From: Streptomyces sp. XM4193
Lineage (GTDB): Bacteria > Actinomycetota > Actinomycetes > Streptomycetales > Streptomycetaceae
Assembly: GCF_023072595.1 (NCBI RefSeq)
Contig: NZ_JALLGK010000009.1
Span: forward strand, 215,741-279,740
Length of the DNA stretch: 64,000 nucleotides
Reading direction: 5' to 3'
Positions 8,401 through 17,400 of the stretch are shown here, piece after piece. The position numbers and the translations under genes are program-made. Position 1 is the first letter of the stretch; the number at the start of each line of letters is the position of its first letter. A model generated the notes under the pieces. The model ran no database searches. It was not told the DNA's origin and was given only the letters and a program-made list of their open reading frames with translations.

Positions 8401-10371
8401 CACGACGCGGCGGCCGTGCTGACCGCGGTACTGGGCCTGGGCGAGGCCGCCGACCTGCTGCGCTTCACCCCCGAGGTGCGCGGCGCGGCCCAGCTGTTCT
8501 GGGCCTACGGCACCTGTGAGGAGGACCGCAGGGCGTGGACGACCCGCGCCCACTCGCTGGCCCGAGCCCGCAGCGCGTTCGGCCCCGGTCCGGCCGTCGC
8601 GCAGCTGGCGGGCGAACTCGGCGCGGCGGCCGGCGAGTTCGTCGCCGCCGCGGGCCTGAGCGTCACCGGCCCCGGGAACGCGGGCCCCGGGCAGGCGGAC
8701 GCCGGCGAGCTTCGCGGCTGTGAGGGAGACGGCCGCGACGAGGAGAACCTCGGCAGCTATCTCTTCGAGGAACTGGCCTCCGGCAGACCGCAGTTCGCCA
8801 CCTCCGCGACCGCCCGCGCGTTCCTCGCCGACTTCCGCTCGGCGCTGGGCGGCCCGCAGTCGGCGCAGGCCGAGGAGTTCGCCGCGGACCTGAGGGCACT
8901 CGGCACGGACCTGACGGCGCGCCACCAGCTCGCGCTGGCCTGGCTCTCCTCGTTCGCCGAGGCCCGGAGCGCGCCGACCGGCGACCTTCCGGAAGCCGCC
9001 GCGCTGGAGCTGTGCGGCGAGGAGCTGGACCGACGCGACATCGACGCACCGGTGCAGACCACCGTCACCGGGCTGCTCGGCTCGCACCGCCGGATCAGCG
9101 GCGGCGAACTCCCGCTGCGGCTCGACGAGTTCCTCGCCCGCACGCACCGGTTCCGCACCCGCCGGGTGCCGGCGCACCGTGCGTACACCCGTGCCCGCAA
9201 CGCCCTGCTCACCGCGGAGCGGGAGCGGCTGCGGCTGGACGCCTTCACCCCGCAGGTGATGTCCGCCTTCGTGCGCAACCGCCTCATCGACGAGGTCTAC
9301 CTTCCGCTGATCGGCGACAACCTGGCCAAGCAGCTCGGCACGGCCGGGACGGAACGCCGCACCGACAGCCAGGGCCTGCTGCTCCTGCTCTCCCCTCCCG
9401 GCTACGGCAAGACGACGCTGATGGAGTACGTCGCCTCCCGGCTCGGGCTGGTGCTGGTCAAGGTGGACGGCCCGGCGCTCGGCTACCACACCACCTCGCT
9501 GGACCCGGCCGCCGCACCCGACGCGGCTGCCCGGCGCGAGGTGGAGAAGATCAACTTCGCGCTGGAGATGGGCAACAACGTCTTCCTCTACCTCGACGAC
9601 ATCCAGCACACCTCGCCCGAACTCCTCCAGAAGTTCATCCCGCTCTGCGACGCCCAGCGCCGTATCGACGGCGTCGCCACCGCCGACGGCCGGGCACGCA
9701 CCTTCGACCTGCGCGGCAAGCGCTTCGCGGTCTGCATGGCCGGCAACCCCTTCACCTCCACCGGCGCTCGCTTCCGCGTCCCCGACATGCTCGCCAACCG
9801 CGCCGACGTCTGGAACCTCGGCGACGTCCTCTCCGGCAAGGAGAACGTCTTCGCGCTCAGCCACATCGAGAACGCCCTCACCTCCAACCCCGTGCTCTCC
9901 CCGCTCGCCGCGCGCGACCGCGCCGACATCGACCTGCTGGTGCGCCTCGCCGACGGCGACGAGAGCGCCCAGGCCGACCGGCTGGCGCACCCGTACACCC
10001 CCGCGGACCTGGAGCAGATCCTCGCGGTGCTGCGGAAGCTGCTGTACGTCCAGCGCACGACGCTGCGGGTCAACGCCGCCTACATCGCCTCGGCGACCAT
10101 GGACGACGCCGACCGCACCGAACCGCCGTTCCGGCTCCAGGGCTCGTACCGCAACACCAACAAGCTGGCCGAACGCATCGTGCCGGTGATGAACGACCAG
10201 GAGCTGGAAGCGCTGATCGACGACCACTACCTGGGCGAGGCGCAGACCCTCACCGCCGGGGCGGAGGCCAACCTGCTCAAACTCGCCGAGCTGCGCGGGC
10301 GGTTGGACCCCGAGCGGGCCGCGCGCTGGAAGGAGATCAAGCACACCTGGGCGAGCGGCCGACAGGCGTAG
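5446..10371 (+). CDS. Giant AAA-type ATPase, DUF3686-like (often annotated DNA repair ATPase)
   Basis: At 1641 residues this is the largest protein in the window. After a short disordered N-terminus, residues about 35-430 form a beta-rich region with repeated FDTDTADLEFESVVRSPNG-like strands, resembling DUF3686. Residues about 480-860 are mostly coiled coil. A second beta segment (FGVNTQPIDLTLVP) is near 881. The C-terminal AAA module has Walker A PPGYGKTT near 1317 and Walker B VFLYLDDIQ near 1380, followed by a MAGNPFTSTG sensor-like segment. Proteins of this architecture are found beside flotillins. The GTG start at 5446 has GAGGAG 10 bases upstream. What it remodels is unknown; I infer that it works with the flotillin at the membrane. 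The DUF3686 assignment is from memory of the family, not a search. Confidence 0.75.
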   Translation: MSTQTQAGADTSATAEGQGRESGSSLDAGTYEVLRGRMSGAAAELASRSQALNAERMAAFGGSELELIGNDRIRTEHNCVPRDIVQVGGLMLFGYNVHFGLKQTTAVRDVFALHRYHDGRFEEVEESTLPGLLDDERFRRDFLDLYRYYREAELLQLRRTGQLLLAVFQTGERLSDIRVLRWRIAPDGTPEYVDAKGERDHTFPPSHDFEWITTGREDHVLGRHPHISIEGELFVETVNGTLTVKIEDNTESGEGIYSEEVDEPLQSLADAEVAHVRVGPLILLRVLPYKETVHRYLVFNRRSKEVVRLDGIGLSCQRLPEDQGIIFPGGYYLTTAPAGSAARTFDTDTADLEFESVVRSPNGEDVLYVFHARAEGRTLLLPYNLIRKEVAAPIPSHGYSLFEDGTMAVFRALSDEPTRVHPMQLWQTPYLSDSYAAAQPEGTGPLTRVGNAELVRGISDSLSVARMADEMAPSVAVFEAIVAACGRVADTYYWLTDEGLHGLDEPLETLRRTAEQVIDEFERVEELRAQSRTAVAEATAEVTTLVRRARGEAPGGATAWVVLLTELRRAQGGVESLRELRYVDVEQIDALTAELTASLESTGRRAVAHLSRADAFDDTRAAVEELTRRASEAATVADADPLGEQIGEHAEGLRTVTDVVGGLDIADATVRTDLLERIGEMTGLVNRARAVLDGRRKELLESEGRAEFSAEFALLGQAVAGALAASGTPEECDEQLGRLLLQLENLESRFGAFDDFLARLTEQREEIYETFSARKQAQLDERARHAERLVQSAERILGTVSRRSGTLTTLDEVNAYFATDPLVAKVRDTAEELRTLGDTVRGEELDGRLKAARQEAARSLRDRADLYDAEGTVRLGRHRFGVNTQPIDLTLVPQDGALAFAVTGTDYRAPVDDPAFEGTRDFWDQPLVSESPQVYRAEHLAASVLAAVGPDRLREAARTEGGVAALIREQAESAYDEGYDRGVHDHDAAAVLTAVLGLGEAADLLRFTPEVRGAAQLFWAYGTCEEDRRAWTTRAHSLARARSAFGPGPAVAQLAGELGAAAGEFVAAAGLSVTGPGNAGPGQADAGELRGCEGDGRDEENLGSYLFEELASGRPQFATSATARAFLADFRSALGGPQSAQAEEFAADLRALGTDLTARHQLALAWLSSFAEARSAPTGDLPEAAALELCGEELDRRDIDAPVQTTVTGLLGSHRRISGGELPLRLDEFLARTHRFRTRRVPAHRAYTRARNALLTAERERLRLDAFTPQVMSAFVRNRLIDEVYLPLIGDNLAKQLGTAGTERRTDSQGLLLLLSPPGYGKTTLMEYVASRLGLVLVKVDGPALGYHTTSLDPAAAPDAAARREVEKINFALEMGNNVFLYLDDIQHTSPELLQKFIPLCDAQRRIDGVATADGRARTFDLRGKRFAVCMAGNPFTSTGARFRVPDMLANRADVWNLGDVLSGKENVFALSHIENALTSNPVLSPLAARDRADIDLLVRLADGDESAQADRLAHPYTPADLEQILAVLRKLLYVQRTTLRVNAAYIASATMDDADRTEPPFRLQGSYRNTNKLAERIVPVMNDQELEALIDDHYLGEAQTLTAGAEANLLKLAELRGRLDPERAARWKEIKHTWASGRQA

Positions 10372-10653
10372 AGCGACGGCGACGGACCGCTCCGGGGCGG
10401 GCCTCCGCGCCGGAGCGGGCCCGCCGGCCCGGGTTCGGGTTCGTGCGGTGTCGGCGGGCGGTGCGGGGCGGTTGGCGGTGTTCGCGAGCCGGGCGGTGTG
10501 GCCGCGGCTCGCGGCAGCCGCCCGGCGTCGACTGTCAACCACGCCAAACGGGGGAGGGAAGACGGCAATCGAAGGGGCGTGGTCGGGAGGAAAGTCATGG
10601 CATGGTTCGCCCATTATTGACATGTCCGATACATCTAGCGGACGTTGTCGCCC

Positions 10654-11391
10654 ATGTTGAGACGAATCCTCACCTCCTTCCTCACCGCGGTGCTGCTCGC
10701 GGCCTCGGCACTGACCGTCACGGTCGCCACGGCCGGCACGGCGAGCGCCGACGGCTGCTACACCTGGAACCGCACCCTCAAGCAGGGCGCGTCCGGCGCC
10801 GACGTCACCCAGCTGCAGATCCGAGTCGCCGGCTACCCGGGGACCGGCAACGTCCTCGCGATCGACGGCAGTTACGGTCCCGCCACGGCTGCCGCGGTCA
10901 AGCGGTTCCAGTCCGCGTACGGGCTCGCCGCCGACGGAATCGCCGGCCCGAACACCTTCTCCAAGATCTACGCGTTGCAGAACAACGACTGCTCGCCGGC
11001 GAACTTCGCCTTCTCCGAGCTCAACCGCTGCAACTCCACCTGGGCGGGCGGCAGGGTCAGCGCGGCGCAGGCAAAGGAGAACGCCAAGCGCACCATGTGG
11101 AAGCTCCAGGCGCTGCGGCACGCCCTGGGTGACAAGTCCATCCGCATCACCAGCGGTTTCCGCTCCGCCACCTGCAACGCCAACGTCGGCGGCTCGCCCA
11201 ACAGCCGGCACATGTACGGCCACGCCGCGGACCTCGGAGTCTCGCCGCACAGCCTGTGCACGCTCGCCAAGGCCGCCCGCAACCACGGCTTCAACACCAT
11301 CCTCGGCCCGGGCTACCCCGACCACAACGACCACGTCCACCTCGACCACAAGAGCGGACGCACCTGGTCCGCCCCCAACTGCGGTATCTGA
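10654..11391 (+). CDS. Secreted zinc D-alanyl-D-alanine carboxypeptidase (S. albus G type)
   Basis: A 245-residue exported enzyme that cuts the C-terminal D-Ala from peptidoglycan stem peptides. Residues 1-32 are a signal peptide ending TASA before DGCYTW. Residues about 36-105 are a peptidoglycan-binding domain (LKQGASGADVTQLQIRVAGY; AIDGSYGPATAAAVKRFQ). The rest is the M15 zinc peptidase. Zinc ligands are His186 and Asp193 in SRHMYGHAADLG and His229 in DHVHLD. With a 32-residue signal these become 154, 161 and 197, the ligand numbering I recall for the Streptomyces albus G enzyme, which this protein closely resembles throughout. ATG 10654 gives a standard signal peptide; TTG 10645 is possible. 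TTGACA lies at 10617-10622, but no matching -10 is evident. Confidence 0.93.
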   Translation: MLRRILTSFLTAVLLAASALTVTVATAGTASADGCYTWNRTLKQGASGADVTQLQIRVAGYPGTGNVLAIDGSYGPATAAAVKRFQSAYGLAADGIAGPNTFSKIYALQNNDCSPANFAFSELNRCNSTWAGGRVSAAQAKENAKRTMWKLQALRHALGDKSIRITSGFRSATCNANVGGSPNSRHMYGHAADLGVSPHSLCTLAKAARNHGFNTILGPGYPDHNDHVHLDHKSGRTWSAPNCGI

Positions 11392-11400
11392 GCCGCGAGT

Positions 11401-11444
11401 CGGCCGTCGTGCCGCCCCGGACCGAAGGGGCGGCACGACGGCCG
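11401..11444. terminator. Perfect 18-bp hairpin between convergent genes
   Basis: Bases 11401-11418 pair without mismatch with 11427-11444 around an 8-base loop, starting 9 bases after the carboxypeptidase stop. It lies between this gene and the convergent kinase gene and can serve both directions. Confidence 0.85.
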
Positions 11445-11450
11445 GCGACG

Positions 11451-11481
11451 GCTGCGGCACCGCCCCGCGCGGTGCCGCAGC
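11451..11481. terminator. Second hairpin, 13-bp perfect stem
   Basis: GCTGCGGCACCGC (11451-11463) pairs with GCGGTGCCGCAGC (11469-11481) around a 5-base loop, directly after the 18-bp hairpin. The pair probably forms a tandem bidirectional terminator. A short direct repeat with GCCGTACGGGCC follows. Confidence 0.65.
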
Positions 11482-11616
11482 CGTACGGGCCGTCTCCCGC
11501 AGCCGTACGGGCCGGCGACCGGACCCGGCGAGCGCCGCGTTCGTCGGGCTGCGGAAGGTGTCTGAGCTCGGGCGCGCGAACGTGCTCGCGCTCGCGGCAC
11601 GCCGCGGCGGCGTCGG

Positions 11617-13656
11617 TCAGCGGGGGCTGAGGCGAACGACCTTGCCCTCGGCGTTCGCGGCGAGGTAGCCGCCGCCGTACTCGTCCGACAGGTAGAGCCG
11701 CAGCTCCAACTCCTCGGTGGACATGCTGTGGTCCACGATCAGATAGCGGCTCTGCGGGTTGTCCACGTTCAGGTCCTGCTCGGCGCGACGCCACAACGAG
11801 GGCAGCGCCGACCAGTCGACCTTCCCGAGGTCGACGATCTCACCGGTGACCATGCCGCCCGGAGTGGCGGAGGGGTCCGGCGCGTTGGCGGGGTGGTAGC
11901 TGACCCGGTCGTAGCGCTTCGGATCGTCCTTGAGGGGCGTGTCCGCGGAGATGTGGGAATCGTGGAAGCTCGCCCGGATCACCCGGGTGCCGCCCGACGC
12001 CTCGCGCAGCACCCGCACCGCGTCCTTCGCGCCCTGCTCGGTGTAGAAGGGCCCGCGGAACGCGGAGGCGGCGTCCTCCGCGACATCCGGGGCCTTGGCG
12101 TCGTCGTCGTCCGAACCGCCGGGCTCCCCGGAACCGCCGGGCGGCGGTGTGCTGGACGGGGAGTCGGTCGGCGCGGCCGAGTCGGAACCCGAGTCGCCGA
12201 CGATCTTCGGAAGGACCAGGAAGCCCAGCAGAGCGGTCGCGGTCACCACAGGACCTGCCAGGAAGGCGCCGATCCGCAGGCGTCGCCTCGCCCGCTCGGC
12301 GCGCTCCGGGTCCTGCCCACCGGGCACCGCGGCGGACGGCGGCGCGGACGGTGCCGCGCCCGAGGGCCCACCGCTGTCGGGCGAACCGGCAGGCGGGCGC
12401 GGGGACTTGCGGAACGACGTCGGCACGACGTCCTCGGGCTCGCCCGCCGCGCTGCCCCGCCGCGCACCGCTGTCGGTCGCGCTGTACCCCGCCGCACCGC
12501 CTGCTGCCGCACTGCCCGCTGCCCCGCTGCCGTCGCGGACGCTGTTCGCGGCTCCGGGGACGGGGCGGCGGGGCGCGGCGGCGGTCGGTGCCGACTCGGG
12601 CCCCGGGACGGACCCGACAGCGCCGCCATCCGTTCTGGGCGGTCCCTGCGGGCTGACGGCCCGTCTGCGCGCGGCCCCGCCCGGCACCGCGTCCTGCCGG
12701 GTGTGCGGGCGGCCGTCTCCGGAAGACCCGTCCGCCGACGCCGTCCCGCGTCCGCCCTCGGTGGCCGGGAGCGAGGCGGGAGTGAGGTTCCAGGTCCCGT
12801 GGTGTGCGGTCGGGGCGCCGCTCTCGGCATCGGCGAGCAGCCGGTCGAGCTCCTCGGCCTCCGGACGGTCGCCGGGCTCGCGGGTGAGCAGCGCCCCCAG
12901 CACGCCGTGCAGCGAACCGGCCCGCTCCGGCGGCGGTATCGGAGCGTCGAGCACCGCCGCCAGGGTCGCCAGCGCGGTGCTGCGGCGCAGCGGATGGTCC
13001 CCCTCGACCGCGACATAGAGCATCATTCCCAGCGACCAGAGGTCGGAGGCCGGGTCGCCCTCCCGGCCGCGGATGCGCTCGGGCGCGATGTAGTCGGGCG
13101 AGCCGATCAACTCGCCGGTGGCGGTGAGACTGGCGGACTCGCGCACCGCGGCGATGCCGAAGTCGGTCAGCACCGGGGTGCTTTCGGTGCGCAGCAGCAC
13201 ATTGGCCGGCTTCACGTCGCGGTGCAGCACGCCCTCCGCGTGCGCGGCACGCAGCGCGGCGAGCACACCCCGGCCGATGGTCGCCGCCTGCTCGGGCGCC
13301 AACGTCCCCCGGTCCAGGCGGTCCTGGAGGGAGCCGCCGCGCACCAGCTCCATGACCAGCCACGGGTGGGCCACCTCGGCGGAGGTGACGATGTGGTGGA
13401 TGGTCACGACGTTCGGGTGCTGGAGGCGGGCGAGTGAACGCGCCTCGCGCAGCACCCGCTCGCGGAGCATCCGGGCGGCGCTGGGATCGGACTCCAGGAG
13501 CAGCGGATCGGGCGGCCGCACCTCCTTGAGCGCCACCTCGCGCTGCAACTCCAGATCGAGGGCGCGCCACACCAGCCCCATCCCACCGCCGCCGAGCCGC
13601 TCACCGAGCTCGAAACGGCCGTCGATCACCCGCCCTGCGGGCCCCCCTGCGCTCAT
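11617..13656 (-). CDS. Membrane Ser/Thr protein kinase with extracellular C-terminal domain
   Basis: A 679-residue receptor-type kinase. The kinase domain spans about residues 10-275: glycine loop GERLGGGGMGLVW, VALKEV lysine, HRDVKPANVLL catalytic loop, TDFGIAAV and the SPDYIAPERI activation segment, so all key residues are present. A Pro/Ser/Ala-rich linker of about 180 residues leads to one membrane helix near 462-485 (LAGPVVTATALLGFLVLPKI). The outside domain of about 150 residues has no family I recognise. ATG 13656 was preferred over GTG 13692 because kinases of this type start close to the glycine loop. Genes on both sides are transcribed separately. The signal and substrates are unknown. 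Confidence 0.88.
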   Translation of the reverse strand: MSAGGPAGRVIDGRFELGERLGGGGMGLVWRALDLELQREVALKEVRPPDPLLLESDPSAARMLRERVLREARSLARLQHPNVVTIHHIVTSAEVAHPWLVMELVRGGSLQDRLDRGTLAPEQAATIGRGVLAALRAAHAEGVLHRDVKPANVLLRTESTPVLTDFGIAAVRESASLTATGELIGSPDYIAPERIRGREGDPASDLWSLGMMLYVAVEGDHPLRRSTALATLAAVLDAPIPPPERAGSLHGVLGALLTREPGDRPEAEELDRLLADAESGAPTAHHGTWNLTPASLPATEGGRGTASADGSSGDGRPHTRQDAVPGGAARRRAVSPQGPPRTDGGAVGSVPGPESAPTAAAPRRPVPGAANSVRDGSGAAGSAAAGGAAGYSATDSGARRGSAAGEPEDVVPTSFRKSPRPPAGSPDSGGPSGAAPSAPPSAAVPGGQDPERAERARRRLRIGAFLAGPVVTATALLGFLVLPKIVGDSGSDSAAPTDSPSSTPPPGGSGEPGGSDDDDAKAPDVAEDAASAFRGPFYTEQGAKDAVRVLREASGGTRVIRASFHDSHISADTPLKDDPKRYDRVSYHPANAPDPSATPGGMVTGEIVDLGKVDWSALPSLWRRAEQDLNVDNPQSRYLIVDHSMSTEELELRLYLSDEYGGGYLAANAEGKVVRLSPR

Positions 13657-13800
13657 GGGGCTCAGCGTACGGCGCGGGTGTGACACCGGCACCGGCAGCG
13701 GGCCGTCATCGCCGCAACAGGCAAACCCGCGCCCGTGGCAGAGGGGCCGTCCGGCGGCGCGGGCGCGAACCCGGCCCCGACCCGCGGCTGTTGACGCGCG

Positions 13801-13861
13801 GGCTCACGGCCCGCTGCCTCACGGCGCGCTGCCTCACGGCCCGCTGCCTCACCGGCGGGCT
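13801..13861. repeat. 15-bp tandem repeat, about four copies
   Basis: Units GCCTCACGGCGCGCT (13816-13830), GCCTCACGGCCCGCT (13831-13845) and a variant at 13846-13860 follow a partial copy at 13803-13815. They lie between the kinase gene and the stop of the DUF5713 gene. Confidence 0.75.
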
Positions 13862-13868
13862 GCCTGCC

Positions 13869-14210
13869 TCACCAGTCGCGCTCGGCGACCAGCGCCTCGG
13901 GGTCGGCGTCCGGGAAGCCGTAGGCCGAGGCGACGAAGAAGAAGTCCTCGCAGATCGCCTCGCGCGCGATGGTCTCTATCTCGCTGCCCGCGGCGTGGAA
14001 ATCCTCCTCCAGCGCGTTGAACCGCTCGGTCGCCACCGCCGTCAGCTCGTAGAGCGCCGCCTCGTCGGCGGGCGGCGTCTCCTCGATCGCCGTGCACAGA
14101 TCCAGCAGGATGCCGTTGCCCTTGTCCAGCACGTGGTCGGGGTAGTAGGAGTCGCTGTACATCTCGCGCAGGAAGGCGTGGCTGAGGATCTTGTCGTTGG
14201 TGATGGGCAT
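13869..14210 (-). CDS. DUF5713-like small cytoplasmic protein
   Basis: A 113-residue acidic, all-helical protein starting MPITNDKILSHAFLREMYSD. It has the segments YYPDHVLDKGNGILLDLC and ICEDFFFVASAYGFPDAD, which I recognise as DUF5713, a family of unknown function seen in actinobacteria and other bacteria. It has no membrane helix or signal. The ATG at 14208-14210 has a GGGGGA ribosome site 4 bases upstream. It is probably monocistronic, reading divergently from the following kinase gene. Confidence 0.7.
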   Translation of the reverse strand: MPITNDKILSHAFLREMYSDSYYPDHVLDKGNGILLDLCTAIEETPPADEAALYELTAVATERFNALEEDFHAAGSEIETIAREAICEDFFFVASAYGFPDADPEALVAERDW

Positions 14211-14560
14211 GAGTCCCCCTGGTGTGCGCGGTGGTGAGGAAGCGCGGCCACCGTCCGCGCGAGGGGCGCAGCGGCAGCACACGACGAGCCGTACGCGGAC
14301 GAACCCCGTACCGGCCGACAACCATGCTGCCCCCTGCCACTGACAATCGGCCGGGCCCGGACGGGGGTCGCCCCGTCGCGCTGTGGAAGCTCCGGCAGCA
14401 CGGGCGTCTGCCGGGCCGGGAGAGGCGTACCGTCCGGCCGCACGTCCCGACCCGGGCCGGACGGTCGTCCGCGCTGGGGGAGCGGGCGGCCAACTCATAG
14501 GGTGGTGGCCGACGTTCGGAGGTCGAACGTGTCGGAGCAGCCGATCTGGAGGCAGCCGCG
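14211..14560. other. Divergent promoter region, 350 bases
   Basis: This gap separates the divergently read DUF5713 and kinase genes and must contain both promoters. It is GC-rich with no repeat or hairpin of note. CATAGGGT at about 14498 could be a -10 for the kinase gene, but no convincing -35 was found. Confidence 0.35.
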
Positions 14561-17128
14561 ATGGAACCGCTCCAGCCCGGAGACCCCGCGCGCGTAGGGG
14601 CGTACCGGCTCATGGGCAGGCTCGGGGCGGGCGGGATGGGCCGGGTCTACCTGGCGCGTTCCGCGGGCGGCCGCACCGTCGCCGTGAAGGTCGTGCGCCC
14701 CGAACTGGCCGAGGACCCGGGCTTCCGCGAGCGGTTCCGCCGCGAGGTGCAGATCGCCGGAGCGGTGTCGGGGCGGCGCACCGCCCCGGTGGTGGACGCC
14801 GACCCGGACGCCGCGCCGCCCCAACTTCCGTGGCTGGCCACCCAGTACGTGACCGGCCCCTCTCTCGCCGAGGTCATCCGCCGCCACGGCGCACTGCCGG
14901 AACGCACCGTCCGCGCACTGGGGGCCGGACTGGCCGAGGCGCTGCACGAAATCCATGCCGCCGGCCTGGTGCACCGCGATCTGAAGCCGTCCAACGTGCT
15001 GTTGGCGGCGGACGCCCCGCGGGTCATCGACTTCGGTATCGCGCGAGCGGTGGACGGGGACCGGCTGACGCGCACCGGTTCGCTCGTCGGTTCGCCCGGC
15101 TTCATGTCGCCGGAGCAGGCCGAGGGCCGGCAGGTCGGGCCGCCCGCCGACATCTTCTCCCTGGGCACCGTGCTCTGTTACGCCGCGACCGGGCAGAACG
15201 CCTTTGGGGACAGCTCGCCCGCGGCGCTCCTCTACCAGATCGCCCATGCCGAACCGGATCTGAGCCGGGTGCCCGACTCGCTGCGCGCCCTGCTCGCCGC
15301 CTGCCTGGCCAAGGACCCGAGCGTCCGGCCGAGCGCCGAGCAGATCGCCGAGCACTGCCTGCCGGCACAGGGAGAGCGCGAGTTCGGCGACTGGTTGCCC
15401 GGCGCCGTCTCCTCCACCATCGCCACGCTCGCCTCCCGCATCCTCGATCTGGAAGCTCCTCCCGAAGCGCCGCAGCCGGGCGGCGGGGGCGATGGGGTCG
15501 GCGGGCCGGGGGAGCCGAACTCGTCCGGCCCGGCGTCAGGTTCCGGAGCCGACGTTGTTTCCGGTGCCGGTGCCGGTGCTGGAGCGTCGGGCGGCCCGGA
15601 GGGCGGGGCGAACGAACGTACGGCGATGCTCCGCCTCCCGTCCCGGGCCCCGTCCGAACCCGGCAGCCGTGTCCCGGACCCCCGTACCCCCGCCCCGTAC
15701 CGCGGCACCCGGTCGGACGCCGTCCTGCCCGGCGGGGCGCAGCCGCCGAACTCCGGTTCGTACCAGTGGAGTTCGACCCCGGGCACTTCCTCCTCCGGCG
15801 GCTTCACCGGACCCACGAACGGACCCGCAACCGGACCCACGAACGGAACCGAACCCGTCACCGACGCGGTGCCCGACACCGGACCCGACACGGAGACGCC
15901 GCAGAGCAGAAGCGCCTCCCGCCGCCGGTTCCTGCTCGCGGCGGCCGGGCTCGCCGGTGTCGTGACGAGCGCCGTCGGCGGGGCGTGGCTGCTGAGCGGT
16001 GACGGTTCGGCCGAGGGCAGGAGCGGTGGCGACGACGGCGGGCCCGACGACGGGCGGAAGCCCTCCGACACCGAGGAGTTCGCCACCCCGCCTGCCGGTG
16101 TCGCTCCCGCCCCGCTGTGGCTCGCCCGGCTGGAGGAGGGCAGCCTCGCCCCCGCCAACCCGGTCGTCGTCGGCGACGTGGTGGCCGTCGGCGGGATGCC
16201 GGTGCGCGGTGTGCACACCCGCACCGGCCGGGAGACCTGGCGACGCGGACGTTCGGAGGACTCCCAGCTCAGCCGGTTCCATCTGGTCGGCGAGGTGGCG
16301 TACCAGGGGCTCTTCGGCTCCGACGGGTACGCCTTGACCGGCGTCGACCTGCGCACCGGCAAGGAGACCTGGCGCACCCAACTGCCGGAGAAGCTGCGTT
16401 CGCCCCGCGTCGTGGCGGCCGACCGGCGGCAACTGTACTTCTACAGCAGGCAGTTCGACGGCGACCTCGGAAACCGCGACCAGAAGCAGGACTGGGGTGC
16501 CGTGGACATCGAGTCGGGCAAACCGGCGTGGACCGTACCCCGCGACATCTCCCGCTCCGAGGTCGGCATGGTCGCCCTCGCAGCGGGCGACTGCCTGGTC
16601 GTCTGCGAGGACGAGCGCGTTCTGACCGTCCGCAGCACCGAGGACGGCAGCGAGCTGTGGAGCCGCAGGATCGAGGGCGCGGTCCAGCCGGTGGTCGCCG
16701 GGGACAGACTGCTGCTGCACGGCGACGAGTTGGTGGCCCACCGGCTGCGCACCGGCGAGAAGCTGTGGTCGCTCTCGCCCAACGGGCGACGCGGCTTCGG
16801 CGTCCCCACGGCGATCGACGACGCTCTCTACCTCTTCGACTTCGACCAGGGACTGTGGAAGGTCGACCCCGAGACCGGCAACCGGCTCGCGATGCAGGAG
16901 AGCCTGGGCGGACGAGCACGCGGTGACACGGTGGTCAAGGTCGGAGAAAGTCTCTACGTCGCCTCCTCGGCGCTCGGCACCGGAATCACGGCGATCGACA
17001 TCCGGACCCTGGAACGCCGTTGGACCTACAACGACGGTGAGCGCGGCGGTCCCTGGTACATGGCCGTGGCGGGCCGCCGACTCATCGTGCTGCACAACGA
17101 GCGCCTGGTGGCCCTGCCCGCGGTCTGA
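14561..17128 (+). CDS. Ser/Thr protein kinase with extracellular PQQ-like beta-propeller
   Basis: An 855-residue membrane kinase. Kinase domain, residues 10-280: glycine loop GRLGAGGMGRVYLA, Lys43 in VAVKVV, catalytic Asp140 in HRDLKPSN, Asp157 in the DFG motif and SPGFMSPEQ. A Pro/Gly/Thr-rich linker precedes a membrane helix near 455-480 (FLLAAAGLAGVVTSAVGGAW). The outer part, about 510-855, shows repeated blades such as GVHTRTGRETWRRG, GVDLRTGKETWRT and RLRTGEKLWSL, typical of PQQ-like propellers that act as sensor or binding modules. ATG 14561 has GGAGG 8 bases upstream. It is a paralogue of the kinase at 25616: both begin MEPLQ and share the whole architecture. The ligand is unknown. Confidence 0.92.
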   Translation: MEPLQPGDPARVGAYRLMGRLGAGGMGRVYLARSAGGRTVAVKVVRPELAEDPGFRERFRREVQIAGAVSGRRTAPVVDADPDAAPPQLPWLATQYVTGPSLAEVIRRHGALPERTVRALGAGLAEALHEIHAAGLVHRDLKPSNVLLAADAPRVIDFGIARAVDGDRLTRTGSLVGSPGFMSPEQAEGRQVGPPADIFSLGTVLCYAATGQNAFGDSSPAALLYQIAHAEPDLSRVPDSLRALLAACLAKDPSVRPSAEQIAEHCLPAQGEREFGDWLPGAVSSTIATLASRILDLEAPPEAPQPGGGGDGVGGPGEPNSSGPASGSGADVVSGAGAGAGASGGPEGGANERTAMLRLPSRAPSEPGSRVPDPRTPAPYRGTRSDAVLPGGAQPPNSGSYQWSSTPGTSSSGGFTGPTNGPATGPTNGTEPVTDAVPDTGPDTETPQSRSASRRRFLLAAAGLAGVVTSAVGGAWLLSGDGSAEGRSGGDDGGPDDGRKPSDTEEFATPPAGVAPAPLWLARLEEGSLAPANPVVVGDVVAVGGMPVRGVHTRTGRETWRRGRSEDSQLSRFHLVGEVAYQGLFGSDGYALTGVDLRTGKETWRTQLPEKLRSPRVVAADRRQLYFYSRQFDGDLGNRDQKQDWGAVDIESGKPAWTVPRDISRSEVGMVALAAGDCLVVCEDERVLTVRSTEDGSELWSRRIEGAVQPVVAGDRLLLHGDELVAHRLRTGEKLWSLSPNGRRGFGVPTAIDDALYLFDFDQGLWKVDPETGNRLAMQESLGGRARGDTVVKVGESLYVASSALGTGITAIDIRTLERRWTYNDGERGGPWYMAVAGRRLIVLHNERLVALPAV

Positions 17129-17400
17129 GCCGGACACCCCGCACCGGCTGCCCGTCACGGCCATCCGTCCCCCGACGCTCGTCCCCCGAAGCTCGGCCAG
17201 CCGGGGCGGGCGGTCCCGCGGGCGCTGCGATTCGGGAGTGCGACACGGGAGTGCGACACGGGCGCGCGGGCGGTCGGCGTGGTGCGATACGGGCGTGTGG
17301 GCGGTTTCGGGCGTGTGGTGCGGTTCAGGCCGTCCCGCGCCACCTGCGGTACGCGGATAACCGGTTGCGCGGCGGCCCGCCGCGGGCGGACGCTGCCCGC

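Noticed and set aside
5446..10371. SMC/RecN-like DNA repair protein
   Set aside because: It has coiled coil and an ATPase, but no ABC signature motif; Walker A is C-terminal and of AAA type.
3106..11460. Open frame of 2784 codons on the minus strand
   Set aside because: It lies antisense to the flotillin, ATPase and carboxypeptidase genes, which have clear domains and ribosome sites. The translation is Val/Gly/Leu/Arg low complexity produced by GC-rich third positions.
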